Positions 44,824 to 57,759 of a stretch of 64,000 bases of DNA are shown here, piece after piece. Position 1 is the stretch's first letter. Each line of letters begins with the position of its first letter. Both the position numbers and the translations under genes were made by a program. This DNA is from Pelodictyon luteolum DSM 273 (lineage in GTDB: Bacteria; Bacteroidota; Chlorobiia; Chlorobiales; Chlorobiaceae): NCBI RefSeq assembly GCF_000012485.1, contig NC_007512.1:2134501-2198500 (forward strand). Direction: 5' to 3'. Below the pieces are notes generated by a model. The model was not told the DNA's origin and made no database searches. It saw only the letters and a program-made list of their open reading frames with translations.

Positions 44824-47800
44824 TTACTCGTCCATCGCTTCGCGGCGAGCCTGCGCTTCGGCTTCAGCGGCCGCTGCTGCGGCATCTGAGGCTTCAATCG
44901 CTTCTCCACCAAGGCGGATGGCCTTGTACTTCTTCAGTCCGGTACCGGCCGGGATCAGCTTGCCGACGATGACATTCTCCTTCAGACCTGCAAGATGGTC
45001 GACCTTGCCGGCGACTGCCGCATCGGTGAGCACCTTGGTGGTCTCCTGGAAGGAGGCCGCCGAGATGACACTCTCAGTCTGGAGTGCGGCGCTTGTGATG
45101 CCGAGCAGGACCGGATGCGAGGTTGCCTGAAGGGCGGGCTCGAAGGCGATGAGCTGTTTTTCGTTCTTGCGCAGGTCACGGTTGAGTTTGGTGATCTCGC
45201 GCAGGCGATGGAGCTGGTCGTCCTGAATCCTCGGCGGAGCATCGCCCCGCTCGCTGATACGCACCTTTTCGGACACGTTTTCGTTGGCCTCCAGGAAGAC
45301 ACTGCGATCGATTAGGTCGCCGGGAAGCAGCTCGGTATCACCGGGCTCCTCGACGCGGACCTTCTGCAGCATCTGGCGTACAATCACTTCAAGGTGCTTG
45401 TCGTTGATTTCCACACCTGCGTTGATCTGGTACACCTTCTGAATCTCGTTGACCAGATACTGCTGCACAGCGTTCGGTCCCTGAATGCGGAGGATGTCCT
45501 GCGGGGAAACAGCGCCATCGGTAAGCGGTTCGCCTGCCTTGACCTCGTCGCCCTCGTTGGCAAGCACATGCTTACCAACCTGGACATAGTATACCTTCTC
45601 TTCCCCGAAGTCGTTCTTCACCTTGATTTCCTTGCTGCTGCGACGCTGTGAACCGAAGCTGACATAGCCATCGATTTCAGTGACAATCGCCGGATCGGTT
45701 GGAATGCGGGCCTCGAAGAGCTCGGTGACCTTAGGCAGGCCGGCAGTAATGTCGCCGCCGACACGGTCGAGGTTGCGGGGAACCTTGGCCATGATGTCGC
45801 CGGGCACGACCTTCTGTCCGTCCTCGACGTAGAGGTTGCTCTTGATCGGTACAGGGTATGTCTTCTGGACCTCGCCCGACGCGTCGATGATCATGAGGCG
45901 AGGCTCACGGGTCTCGGTTGCGCGAAGTTTGGAGCGCCAGTTGATGATGGTATGCTGGGCAAATCCGGTCTGGGGATCGACCTCTTCCTTATAGGTCACA
46001 CCCTTCTCGATATCGGCGAACTTGACGGTACCGTTGATCTCGGCGATGATCTGCGTGCTGTTCGGCTCGCTGCTGAAGAGGACCTGGTCCTTTTTGACCT
46101 GGTCGCCGGGGGCAACTGCCAGATGCGCGCCATGCGGTACGACGTAGCGTTTCAAGACCTTGCCGCTTTCAGCATCGACGATGTTGATCTTGCCGTTCTT
46201 CTGGATGACGATGGTGTGCTGTTCCTCAACACCGTCCTCATTTATTGCGGCGTGGTAGACTGTCTTGATATCCTCAAACTCGACCGTACCCTCGTTGAAG
46301 GCCTTGGTCTCGGTTTCGGAAATTCCGCCCTGCGCAGTACCGCCCTGGTGGAAGGTACGAAGCGTCAGCTGGGTACCCGGCTCACCGATGGACTGCGCCG
46401 CGATGACGCCGACCGCTTCGCCGATTTCAACCAGCTTATGAACCGAGAGGTTGGTTCCATAGCACCTTGAGCAGATACCGATTTTCGATTCACAGGTGAG
46501 CACCGAACGGATTTCGGCCTCTTCGACGCCCGGGGTGTCCTGGATGATCTCTGCGAGCTCTTCGGTGATGGTCTCTCCGGCAGGAACAATGACGTTGCCG
46601 GTGATGGTGTCGTAGATGTCACGGGCAGCGACGCGTCCCTTGATCTTCTCGCGGAACTTGATCTGGCCGCTCGTCTCCTCCTCGATATTGCGCTGGATGA
46701 ACAGGCCGCGGGTGGTACCGCAGTCATCCATCGTGACGATGACGTCCTGGGCGACGTCATGCAGACGTCTCGTCAGGTAACCGGCATCTGCCGTTTTCAG
46801 CGAGGTATCGGAAAGACCCTTACGGGCACCGTGCGTTGAGATAAAGTACTCGAGGACGGTCAGACCTTCCTTGAGGTTCGAAATGATCGGGTTCTCGATG
46901 ATCTCGCCCGGCTGTCCCGACATGGACTTCTGCGGACGGGCGATGAGACCCCTCATACCGGTAAGCTGGCGGACCTGCTCACGCGAGCCGCGGGCACCGG
47001 AGTCAAGCATCATATAGAGCGGGTTGAAGCCTTCGCGGTCTTTCTTGAGCTTCTGGTAGGACTCCTCTGCAACGATGTTGGAGGTCTTCTGCCAGACGTC
47101 GACAATCTGGTTGTAACGCTCGTTGTCGGTAAGGGTACCGCGATTGTACTCCTTGACGACCCTTGTGCTGTCACGCTGGGCGGCCTTGATGTGCTTGGCC
47201 TTGGTTTCAGGCACGATGGCGTCTGAAAGGCCGACCGAAAGGCCACCCTTCATCGCATAGTGGAAACCGACCTGCTTGATGTTGTCAAGGAATCGGGCGG
47301 TTTCGACATTGCCGACTTCGCTGGAGAGGCGGCCGATGAGCTCCTTGGCCACCTTTTTGTCGATGACGCGGTTGATGAATCCGATCTCTTCGGGAACGCT
47401 CTCGTTGAAGATCACGCGGCCTACCGTCGTGAGCAGCATGGTCTTTTTCTCGAGCTGCTTCTTCAGCCACTCGTACTTTTCGGTTCCGGCTTCAAGGATC
47501 CAGTCGAGCGCACGGAGCGAATCGAACTTCTGGTCGAGCCTGCCGTCGTACTGCACGAAAATCTGTGCATGCAGACCAAGGCGCCCTTCGTTGTGTGCAA
47601 TGAGCACATCCTCACGGCTGTAGAAGATGCCTGCCTCGCCAAGGCTGCCTGGGCGTGACTTGGTGAGGTAGTACATACCGAGCACCATGTCCTGTGAAGG
47701 AACGGTAACCGGTTTACCGGACTGCGGCAGGATGAGGTTGTGCGAGGAGAGCATGAGAAGCGAAGCCTCAAGCTGCGCCTCCTGCGAAAGCGGTACGTGC

Positions 47801-49320
47801 ACAGCCATCTGGTCACCGTCAAAGTCGGCGTTGAATGCCGTACAGACGAGCGGGTGGATCTGGATGGCCTTGCCTTCAATCAGGGTAGGCTGGAATGCCT
47901 GAATACCGAGACGATGGAGGGTAGGTGCACGGTTGAGGAGCACCGGACGGCCGTCGATTACTTTTTCAAGCACGTCCCAGACAATGGGATCCTTCTTGTC
48001 GATCAGTTTCTTGGCCGATTTGACCGACTTGGCGATGCCGCGTTCTACGAGACGCCGGATGACAAAGGGCTGGAACAACTCGATGGCCATGCTCTTCGGC
48101 AGGCCGCACTCGTGCAGTTTCAGCTCGGGCCCGACAACGATGACGGAACGGCCGGAGTAATCAACTCGTTTACCGAGCAGGTTCTGACGGAAGCGGCCCT
48201 GCTTACCCTTGAGGGCATCGGAGAGCGACTTCAGCGGGCGGTTTGATTCGCCGGTTTTGACTGCATTGGCCTTGCGCGAGTTGTCGAACAATGCGTCGAC
48301 GGCTTCCTGGAGCATCCGCTTCTCGTTGCGGAGAATGACCTCAGGAGCACGAATATCAATCAGCTTCTTCAGGCGGTTGTTGCGGATGATCACCCTGCGG
48401 TACAGATCATTCAGATCGGAGGTAGCGAAACGGCCGCCTTCGAGCGGAACGAGCGGACGGAGCTCCGGAGGAATGACCGGAATGGCTTCCATCACCATAT
48501 ACTCGGGCTTGTTGCCCTCATAGATATAGGGCTCGGGGATGTCGTCCTCCGGGAAAAGTCCGGTCGACTTCTTGCGGACCTTGCGCTGCGGCTCGTAGCT
48601 CTTGCGGAAGGCCTCGACGACCTTCAGGCGCTTGAGTGCATCGGCACGCTTCTGTTCGGAACTGCTCTCCTTGAGGATCTTGCGGAGAAGAACTGCCGAA
48701 CCGTCCAGATCAAGGTTCTTCAGCAGCATATGGATGGCCTCGCCGCCCATCTTGGCGACAAACTTCTGAGGGTCCGAATCTTCCAGGTCCTGATTGTCTT
48801 CGTACTCAGTGATAATCTGGAAGTACTGCTCTTCGGTCAGGCGGTCGAGCTTCTTGATGCCCTGCTTCTCGCCCGGCTCACCGGGGTTGATGACCACGTA
48901 GACTTCGTAGTAGATGATGCGCTCAAGCTCCTTGGTGGAGAGGTCGAGCAGAGCACCGATCTTGCTCGGCACTGAGCGGAAGAACCAGGTGTGGACAACC
49001 GGAACGGCAAGGGAGATATGCCCCATACGTTCACGCCGCACACTCTTGGTGGTCACTTCAACACCGCAACGGTCGCAGATGATGCCCTTATAGCGGACCC
49101 TTTTGTACTTGCCGCAGTAACATTCCCAGTCCTTGGTCGGACCGAATATCTTTTCGCACATCAGGCCGTCACGTTCAGGCTTGAATGTACGGTAGTTGAT
49201 GGTCTCGGGTTTCAGCACCTCTCCGCGCGAATGGGCGAGGATACTCTCGGGCGAGGCGATGCTGAACTTAATCCTTGTAAAATCACCTTTCAGCGGCGAT
49301 GCTCCCTGTGAAAAAATCAT
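44824..49320 (-). CDS. rpoC: DNA-directed RNA polymerase beta' subunit
   Basis: The 1498-residue catalytic subunit has the N-terminal zinc finger (C67, C69, C82, C85), the clamp/rudder region [20 protein letters not shown], the catalytic magnesium loop NADFDGDQM (497-505), the bridge-helix region [20 protein letters not shown], and the second zinc site ([13 protein letters not shown]). It is longer than E. coli beta' (1407), with extra sequence in the C-terminal third around the [15 protein letters not shown] region. The C-terminal tail is Ala/Glu-rich. It follows rpoB by 74 bp in the same operon. Confidence 0.98.
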   Translation of the reverse strand: MIFSQGASPLKGDFTRIKFSIASPESILAHSRGEVLKPETINYRTFKPERDGLMCEKIFGPTKDWECYCGKYKRVRYKGIICDRCGVEVTTKSVRRERMGHISLAVPVVHTWFFRSVPSKIGALLDLSTKELERIIYYEVYVVINPGEPGEKQGIKKLDRLTEEQYFQIITEYEDNQDLEDSDPQKFVAKMGGEAIHMLLKNLDLDGSAVLLRKILKESSSEQKRADALKRLKVVEAFRKSYEPQRKVRKKSTGLFPEDDIPEPYIYEGNKPEYMVMEAIPVIPPELRPLVPLEGGRFATSDLNDLYRRVIIRNNRLKKLIDIRAPEVILRNEKRMLQEAVDALFDNSRKANAVKTGESNRPLKSLSDALKGKQGRFRQNLLGKRVDYSGRSVIVVGPELKLHECGLPKSMAIELFQPFVIRRLVERGIAKSVKSAKKLIDKKDPIVWDVLEKVIDGRPVLLNRAPTLHRLGIQAFQPTLIEGKAIQIHPLVCTAFNADFDGDQMAVHVPLSQEAQLEASLLMLSSHNLILPQSGKPVTVPSQDMVLGMYYLTKSRPGSLGEAGIFYSREDVLIAHNEGRLGLHAQIFVQYDGRLDQKFDSLRALDWILEAGTEKYEWLKKQLEKKTMLLTTVGRVIFNESVPEEIGFINRVIDKKVAKELIGRLSSEVGNVETARFLDNIKQVGFHYAMKGGLSVGLSDAIVPETKAKHIKAAQRDSTRVVKEYNRGTLTDNERYNQIVDVWQKTSNIVAEESYQKLKKDREGFNPLYMMLDSGARGSREQVRQLTGMRGLIARPQKSMSGQPGEIIENPIISNLKEGLTVLEYFISTHGARKGLSDTSLKTADAGYLTRRLHDVAQDVIVTMDDCGTTRGLFIQRNIEEETSGQIKFREKIKGRVAARDIYDTITGNVIVPAGETITEELAEIIQDTPGVEEAEIRSVLTCESKIGICSRCYGTNLSVHKLVEIGEAVGVIAAQSIGEPGTQLTLRTFHQGGTAQGGISETETKAFNEGTVEFEDIKTVYHAAINEDGVEEQHTIVIQKNGKINIVDAESGKVLKRYVVPHGAHLAVAPGDQVKKDQVLFSSEPNSTQIIAEINGTVKFADIEKGVTYKEEVDPQTGFAQHTIINWRSKLRATETREPRLMIIDASGEVQKTYPVPIKSNLYVEDGQKVVPGDIMAKVPRNLDRVGGDITAGLPKVTELFEARIPTDPAIVTEIDGYVSFGSQRRSSKEIKVKNDFGEEKVYYVQVGKHVLANEGDEVKAGEPLTDGAVSPQDILRIQGPNAVQQYLVNEIQKVYQINAGVEINDKHLEVIVRQMLQKVRVEEPGDTELLPGDLIDRSVFLEANENVSEKVRISERGDAPPRIQDDQLHRLREITKLNRDLRKNEKQLIAFEPALQATSHPVLLGITSAALQTESVISAASFQETTKVLTDAAVAGKVDHLAGLKENVIVGKLIPAGTGLKKYKAIRLGGEAIEASDAAAAAAEAEAQARREAMDE

Positions 49321-49394
49321 GATCGATATCCTGGTTAAACGACTCTTTTCAGCTTCCTTTAATGATGGTCACTCCGGGGCCCCTGCCCCTTCTG

Positions 49395-53312
<3,918 letters not shown>

Positions 53313-53427
53313 CTCGCTTTTGGTTCAATTGCATGAAATCTGTTAACCCGGCCGGCATATTACCCGGTTGCATCCTGGTCATATCGTCACGTGACCACGC
53401 CTAAAATACCACTTGCAGAAACAGACA

Positions 53428-53456
53428 AAGCTCCGCTTCGTAAAGAAGCGGAGCTT
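53428..53456 (-). terminator. Hairpin between rplL and rpoB (attenuator candidate)
   Basis: On the minus strand a perfect 12-bp stem (53445-53456 with 53428-53439) with a 5-nt loop is followed by a T-rich stretch (TTTGTCTGTTT). Its place matches the known partial terminator between rplL and rpoB in E. coli, which sets ribosomal-protein to polymerase ratios. Function here is inferred. Confidence 0.7.
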
Positions 53457-53481
53457 GCTGTGTAAATCGGCTCTGCTGAAA

Positions 53482-53853
53482 TCACTTCAGCTCTACAGAT
53501 GCGCCTGCGTCCTTGAGCTCCTTCATGAGCTTCTCGGCCTCGTCCTTGGAGACGGCTTCCTTGACGGTCTTCGGAGCACCGTCAACCATGTCCTTGGCCT
53601 CTTTCAGACCCAGGCCGGTGATGGCACGCACAACCTTGATGACGTTGATCTTGCTCTCGCCGGCGGCGGTCAGGACCACGTCGAACTCGGTCTGCTCTTC
53701 TGCTGCGGCTGCTGCAGGTGCGGCAGCGGCTACGCCGGCGACGACTGCGGGAGCTGCGCTGACGCCGAACTTCTCTTCAAGCGATTTGACAAGCTCAGAT
53801 GCTTCGGTAAGGGTAAGTTTACCAATTTCCTCTACAAGTGTTTCGATGGACAT
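53482..53853 (-). CDS. rplL: Ribosomal protein bL12 (L7/L12)
   Basis: The 123-residue stalk protein recruits translation GTPases. The N-terminal dimerisation part [20 protein letters not shown] leads to an Ala/Gly-rich hinge ([20 protein letters not shown]) and the C-terminal domain EKTEFDV-like (here [20 protein letters not shown]) through [20 protein letters not shown]. Length is typical. It follows rplJ in the operon. Confidence 0.97.
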   Translation of the reverse strand: MSIETLVEEIGKLTLTEASELVKSLEEKFGVSAAPAVVAGVAAAAPAAAAAEEQTEFDVVLTAAGESKINVIKVVRAITGLGLKEAKDMVDGAPKTVKEAVSKDEAEKLMKELKDAGASVELK

Positions 53854-53929
53854 TATTGCCTCTCTCCTGGTTTTGATTGACGGTTGTAAATTTCTGTACT
53901 GAGTGCGTAATAGACTGTGATTGACCCTT

Positions 53930-54448
53930 TTACTGCTTCTGTTTTCCGACCTGGTCGATGACAGAGACGAGGTTTCTCATCACCGCATTGACAACCATCG
54001 GAACGGAAGCGACCACGTTGTTGATGACACCTGCTGCGCGACCGATGTTCTCGGTTTTTGTCAGCATCTCCGACAGTGCAGGAAGCTTGTCCGAACCGAA
54101 CACAACACCGTCGATGGCGGCCATCTTGAACTTCAGGGCCTCATTGGTTTTACTGAACTTGGTAATCACCCTTGCAGGGGCGATGGGATCGTCGTAACCG
54201 AAGGCCACTGCAGTAGTGCTCTTCAGGGCAGGAGCCAGCTTGTCGGCACCTTCCATGTCGCTGAGCGCCTTCTTGATCAGGGTGTTCTTGACCACCCGGT
54301 ACTCCACGCCGGCCTTGCGGAACTCATTGCGGAGTTCTGCCATCCGGGCCACACTGAGACCCTGGAACTCGGTCAGATATATGCCCTGTGAACGACGGAG
54401 CTTCTCGGAAACTTCGCTGACCACCTGTTCTTTCTTATCTCGCTTCAT
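53930..54448 (-). CDS. rplJ: Ribosomal protein uL10
   Basis: The 172-residue protein anchors the L12 stalk on 23S rRNA. It begins [20 protein letters not shown] and contains [40 protein letters not shown] and the C-terminal helix for L12 binding. Only 18 bp separate it from rplA, so the long L10 leader found in some bacteria is absent here. Confidence 0.96.
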   Translation of the reverse strand: MKRDKKEQVVSEVSEKLRRSQGIYLTEFQGLSVARMAELRNEFRKAGVEYRVVKNTLIKKALSDMEGADKLAPALKSTTAVAFGYDDPIAPARVITKFSKTNEALKFKMAAIDGVVFGSDKLPALSEMLTKTENIGRAAGVINNVVASVPMVVNAVMRNLVSVIDQVGKQKQ

Positions 54449-54466
54449 CGTATAAACCGTTTGTTA

Positions 54467-55156
54467 TTAGGCGACAAATTTCTCTCTCTTGATCCGAACG
54501 CCGGGCGACATGGTGCTGGAAACCGCGATACCCTGGACATACTGTCCCTTGGCCGCAGAAGGTTTCAGGCGCATGACCTCCTTAAGGAAGCTGGTGATGT
54601 TGGTGACCAGCTGGTCAGCGGGGAAGGATGCCTTGCCGACGGGTGCGTGGACGTTGCCGGCCTTGTCGACGCGGAACTCGATCTTTCCGGCCTTGACCTC
54701 CTTGACAGCCTTTGCCACATCCATGGTCACCGTACCCGATTTCGGGTTCGGCATGAGGCCGCGGGGTCCGAGGATCTTGGCTACCTTGCCGAGCTGGCCC
54801 ATGACGTCGGGAGTGGCGATGATGACATCGACACCGGTCCAGCCGTTCTGGATTTTTTCGATATACTCTTCAAAACCGACCAAATCTGCGCCGGCCTCAG
54901 TTGCCTCAGCGGCCTTGGCCTCTTTGCAGACGACCAGCACCGAAACAGTTTTACCTGTGCCATGCGGGAGCATGACGGTGCCGCGAACGACCTGGTCCGC
55001 GTGACGCGGATCAACTCCGAGCTTGACAGCCACATCAACGGTGGCGTCAAACTTGACGTTGGTGATCTCCTTGACCTTGGCCACTGCGTCCACGAGGTCG
55101 TACTCCATGTTCCGGTCGACCTGCGCAGCAGCTGCCCTGTAATTCTTTCCTGCCAT
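54467..55156 (-). CDS. rplA: Ribosomal protein uL1
   Basis: The 229-residue protein forms the L1 stalk that moves deacylated tRNA, and in other bacteria it represses its own operon. It begins MAGKNYRAAAAQVDRNMEYD and has FDATVDVAVKLGVDPRHADQ, VRGTVMLPHGTGK, ILGPRGLMPNPKSGTVT and GKASFPADQLVTNI. It follows rplK by 72 bp. Confidence 0.97.
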   Translation of the reverse strand: MAGKNYRAAAAQVDRNMEYDLVDAVAKVKEITNVKFDATVDVAVKLGVDPRHADQVVRGTVMLPHGTGKTVSVLVVCKEAKAAEATEAGADLVGFEEYIEKIQNGWTGVDVIIATPDVMGQLGKVAKILGPRGLMPNPKSGTVTMDVAKAVKEVKAGKIEFRVDKAGNVHAPVGKASFPADQLVTNITSFLKEVMRLKPSAAKGQYVQGIAVSSTMSPGVRIKREKFVA

Positions 55157-55228
55157 TCTTTATACTATGCTAGTGGTTGAAAAAGCGGCCTCTTCAGCCT
55201 CCCACGACTTCAAATAAAACGGGCGTCC

Positions 55229-55654
55229 TCAGCCCTCTACTACAATACCCATGCTTCTTGCCGTACCCATGATCATCTCTTCTGCACCGCGAAGATCGAA
55301 GGCATTGAGGTCAGGCATCTTCAGCTCGGCGATCTTCTTGACCTGCTCGCGGGTAACGGTGCCGACCTTGTTGCGGTTCGGCTCACCCGAACCTTTCTGC
55401 AGCTTGGCTTCCTTCAGAAGGAGCACTGCGGCGGGAGGCGTCTTGGTGATGAAGGTGAATGACTTGTCGGAGAAGACAGTGATGACCACGGGGATGATCA
55501 TACCAGCCTCTGACTGGGTCTTTGCATTGAACTGCTTGCAGAACTCCATAATGTTCACACCCTTCTGACCGAGGGCGGGACCGACAGGAGGTGCGGGGTT
55601 CGCAGCGCCGGCAGGGATCTGAAGCTTGATGAAACCGATTACCTTTTTTGCCAT
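55229..55654 (-). CDS. rplK: Ribosomal protein uL11
   Basis: The 141-residue protein binds the GTPase-associated centre of 23S rRNA. It contains [38 protein letters not shown] and the C-terminal [20 protein letters not shown] with RSMGIVVEG. Length is normal. It lies 48 bp after nusG. Confidence 0.97.
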   Translation of the reverse strand: MAKKVIGFIKLQIPAGAANPAPPVGPALGQKGVNIMEFCKQFNAKTQSEAGMIIPVVITVFSDKSFTFITKTPPAAVLLLKEAKLQKGSGEPNRNKVGTVTREQVKKIAELKMPDLNAFDLRGAEEMIMGTARSMGIVVEG

Positions 55655-55702
55655 TGTCCTATGTTCTGTTCAGAAGCTTACCAGCGTAAGCCCGTGTTGT
55701 AT

Positions 55703-56287
55703 TTATTGTGAAACTGACTTAACCTGCGAGAAATCAAGCTCTGTCGGCGTGCTGCGACCGAAGAAGCTGATCATGACCTTCACCTTCATGCGCTCGGTGC
55801 AGACATCGTGGACCACGCCGGTAAGCGAACTGAACGGGCCGTCGATGACCTTGACGGAATCGCCGACCTGGAAGGGCGCCTCGATGATGGTGCGATGCTC
55901 GACAGAAGCCTCCGGCTGAAGCAGCTTTTCGACCTCGTCGGGACGAAGCGGAATCGGGTTGTCGTCGACACCGAGAAAACCCATGATCGAGGGGATATCG
56001 AGAATGAGGTTGCGGGTCTGCTTGTCAAGCACGGCTTCGATCAGCACGTAGCCCGGAAACGCATTCTTCGTCATGCTGCGCTTCTTGCCGTTCTTGACCT
56101 CGACGAACTTCTCGTAAGGAACATACACCTGCAGGATCTTGTCACCAAGCCCGCTACGCTCAACTTCCGCATCTATACCTTCCTTGACCTTCCGCTCGTG
56201 CCCGGAATAGATCCTGAGCGCATACCAGCGTGCTGCCGGCGGCACTCCCAGATCCTCAACTTCCTTTTTTCTTGCGGCCATCCTCAC
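55703..56287 (-). CDS. nusG: Transcription termination/antitermination protein NusG
   Basis: NusG binds RNA polymerase and links it to Rho or the ribosome. The 194-residue protein has the NGN domain (RWYALRIYSGHERKVKEGID, KNAFPGYVLIEAVLD, GFLGVDDNPIPLRPDEVEKL) and the C-terminal KOW domain (FQVGDSVKVIDGPFSSLTGV). The start may be M at 56287 or the second methionine two codons in (MAARKKEV). It is 16 bp after secE. Confidence 0.96.
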   Translation of the reverse strand: MRMAARKKEVEDLGVPPAARWYALRIYSGHERKVKEGIDAEVERSGLGDKILQVYVPYEKFVEVKNGKKRSMTKNAFPGYVLIEAVLDKQTRNLILDIPSIMGFLGVDDNPIPLRPDEVEKLLQPEASVEHRTIIEAPFQVGDSVKVIDGPFSSLTGVVHDVCTERMKVKVMISFFGRSTPTELDFSQVKSVSQ

Positions 56288-56303
56288 TCCCCTTTCCGGT
56301 TTC

Positions 56304-56495
56304 TTACAGTAACTTTCCCATCACGAAGTTTATCACCCAGTCGACGAGGAAGGTGAAAAGAGCGAGGAGGCCCGACACTGTCAGGACCACCACCGTCAGA
56401 TCTTTCAACTCTTCCTTGCTCGGCCAGACGACCTTGCGCATCTCTGCGACAACGTCCCTGTAATACTGACCGGCCTTACCGATATACTTGTTCAT
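56304..56495 (-). CDS. secE: Preprotein translocase subunit SecE
   Basis: The 63-residue protein is the short, single-membrane-segment SecE form. An amphipathic start with YYRDVVAEMRKVVWPSKEEL is followed by one membrane helix (VVVLTVSGLLALFTFLVDWV). It stabilises SecY in the inner membrane. Its position between the tRNA-Trp and nusG is conserved in many bacteria. Confidence 0.95.
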   Translation of the reverse strand: MNKYIGKAGQYYRDVVAEMRKVVWPSKEELKDLTVVVLTVSGLLALFTFLVDWVINFVMGKLL

Positions 56496-56547
56496 GAATC
56501 ACGGCCCGGAATAAACTGCGCTTCCATACAAATAAAAATCATGCGTG

Positions 56548-56620
56548 CACGTCAGGAGGGAATCGAACCCCCAACCTGCGGTTTTGGAGACCGCTGCTCT
56601 ACCAATTAAGCTACTGACGT
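56548..56620 (-). tRNA. tRNA-Trp (anticodon CCA)
   Basis: The acceptor ACGTCAG pairs with CTGACGT, discriminator G. The anticodon loop CTCCAAA between GCGGT and ACCGC gives CCA. CCA end not encoded. It is the last tRNA before secE. Confidence 0.95.
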
Positions 56621-56640
56621 ATAGCCAACACCAAAACCGG

Positions 56641-56713
<73 letters not shown>

Positions 56714-56737
56714 ACGTAAAACAGGAAAAACAATGTG

Positions 56738-56820
56738 TGGGTAGGGGAGGATTCGAACCTCCGAAGACATATGTCGACAGATTTACAGTCTGTTGCGTTT
56801 AACCACTTCGCTACCTACCC
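56738..56820 (-). tRNA. tRNA-Tyr (anticodon GUA)
   Basis: The acceptor GGGTAGG pairs with CCTACCC, discriminator A. The anticodon loop CTGTAAA between CAGA and TCTG gives GUA. The long variable arm is typical of bacterial tRNA-Tyr. CCA end not encoded. Confidence 0.95.
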
Positions 56821-56832
56821 GCAATAGTCCAG

Positions 56833-56905
56833 AGCTGGTGATGGGACTCGAACCCGCAACCTGCTGATTACAAATCAGCTGCTCTACCAATTGAGCTACA
56901 CCAGC
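56833..56905 (-). tRNA. tRNA-Thr (anticodon UGU)
   Basis: The acceptor GCTGGTG pairs with CACCAGC, discriminator T. The anticodon loop TTTGTAA between CTGA and TCAG gives UGU. It is the first tRNA of the cluster. CCA end not encoded. Confidence 0.95.
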
Positions 56906-56930
56906 AGCTCAGTCAAAAAACAGGGCAGGT

Positions 56931-56958
56931 AATATAATGAGATGATTTAAAAATGCAA
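56931..56958 (-). promoter_or_regulatory. Promoter candidate for the tRNA-secE-rpl-rpo cluster
   Basis: On the minus strand TTGCAT (56958-56953) and TATATT (56936-56931) are 16 bases apart, a good sigma-70-like pair placed about 25 bp before tRNA-Thr(UGU). The region is AT-rich relative to its neighbours. Confidence 0.55.
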
Positions 56959-56975
56959 AAGAAAAAGGGAACAAA

Positions 56976-57758
56976 TTATTTTCCCCAGACGCCCGACAGA
57001 AATGCCGCCAGCCGGGCGGAAACCTCTCTCGGGGCAAATCTTTCAGCAAAGGCAAGGAGGGTGTCGATGAGGGTGGGATACACCCGCATCTTATTTTTCA
57101 TAAGTCCGCGGACGGCCGCCTTCACCACGACCGAAGCGTCTGAGATGGGCAGAAGGATGGAAGCAGGATCATGGCCGGCGACGGCGAAGAAGCCTGTTTC
57201 GATGAACCCGGGGCATACTGCCAGCACTTTCACCCCGGAAGCTTTCAGCTCTACATGCAGGGCTTCGGTGAGGGTGATGACGAATGACTTGGTCGCCGAA
57301 TAGAGTCCGAGACCGGCGATACCCTGCAGGCCTGCAAGCGAGGCGATGTTGATGATGCCGCCCCCGCCCGCAGCCACCATGTCGACCGAAAAGAGGCGGG
57401 TGAGACGGGCAAGCGCAAGCATGTTGACGGCCATCAGCTCCTCGAGTTTTTCCGGAGGGATCCCGCTGTACCCTCCCGCATACGAGAGCCCTGCGGCATT
57501 GATGAGGAGGTCTACCCTCACACCCTCGCGGCGGCAGAACTGATGGATCTCCTCCGGCGCAGTCGGCCGGGTGAGATCCGAAACGCACACCAGCACTTCA
57601 ACGTGCCTTTTTTCTCGGAGCTCTGCGGCCAGCGTGTGCAAAAGCTCAGCCGAACGGGCAACGAGAATGAGGTTGTTCCCCCTGCGGGCGAACTCGCGGG
57701 CAAAGGCCTCGCCGATTCCCATTGAGGCCCCGGTGATGAGCGTGCAGCGCATGGACAT
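56976..57758 (-). CDS. Short-chain dehydrogenase/reductase
   Basis: The 260-residue protein is a classical SDR: NAD(P)-binding TGASMGIGEAFAREFARRG (about 8-26), LLINAAGLSYAG (NAG-type motif), a Ser in GGIINIASLAGLQGIAGL, and YSATKSFVITLTEALHVEL containing the catalytic YxxxK. It resembles the DltE/YqjQ-type SDRs of unknown substrate. The gene begins 1 bp after the ispG stop, so it is likely in the ispG transcript. Confidence 0.92.
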   Translation of the reverse strand: MSMRCTLITGASMGIGEAFAREFARRGNNLILVARSAELLHTLAAELREKRHVEVLVCVSDLTRPTAPEEIHQFCRREGVRVDLLINAAGLSYAGGYSGIPPEKLEELMAVNMLALARLTRLFSVDMVAAGGGGIINIASLAGLQGIAGLGLYSATKSFVITLTEALHVELKASGVKVLAVCPGFIETGFFAVAGHDPASILLPISDASVVVKAAVRGLMKNKMRVYPTLIDTLLAFAERFAPREVSARLAAFLSGVWGK

Positions 57759-57759
57759 G

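Noticed and set aside
53413-53880. Plus-strand frame antisense to rplL
   Set aside because: It is a shadow of the Ala-rich rplL gene, as are the long plus-strand frames opposite rpoB and rpoC.
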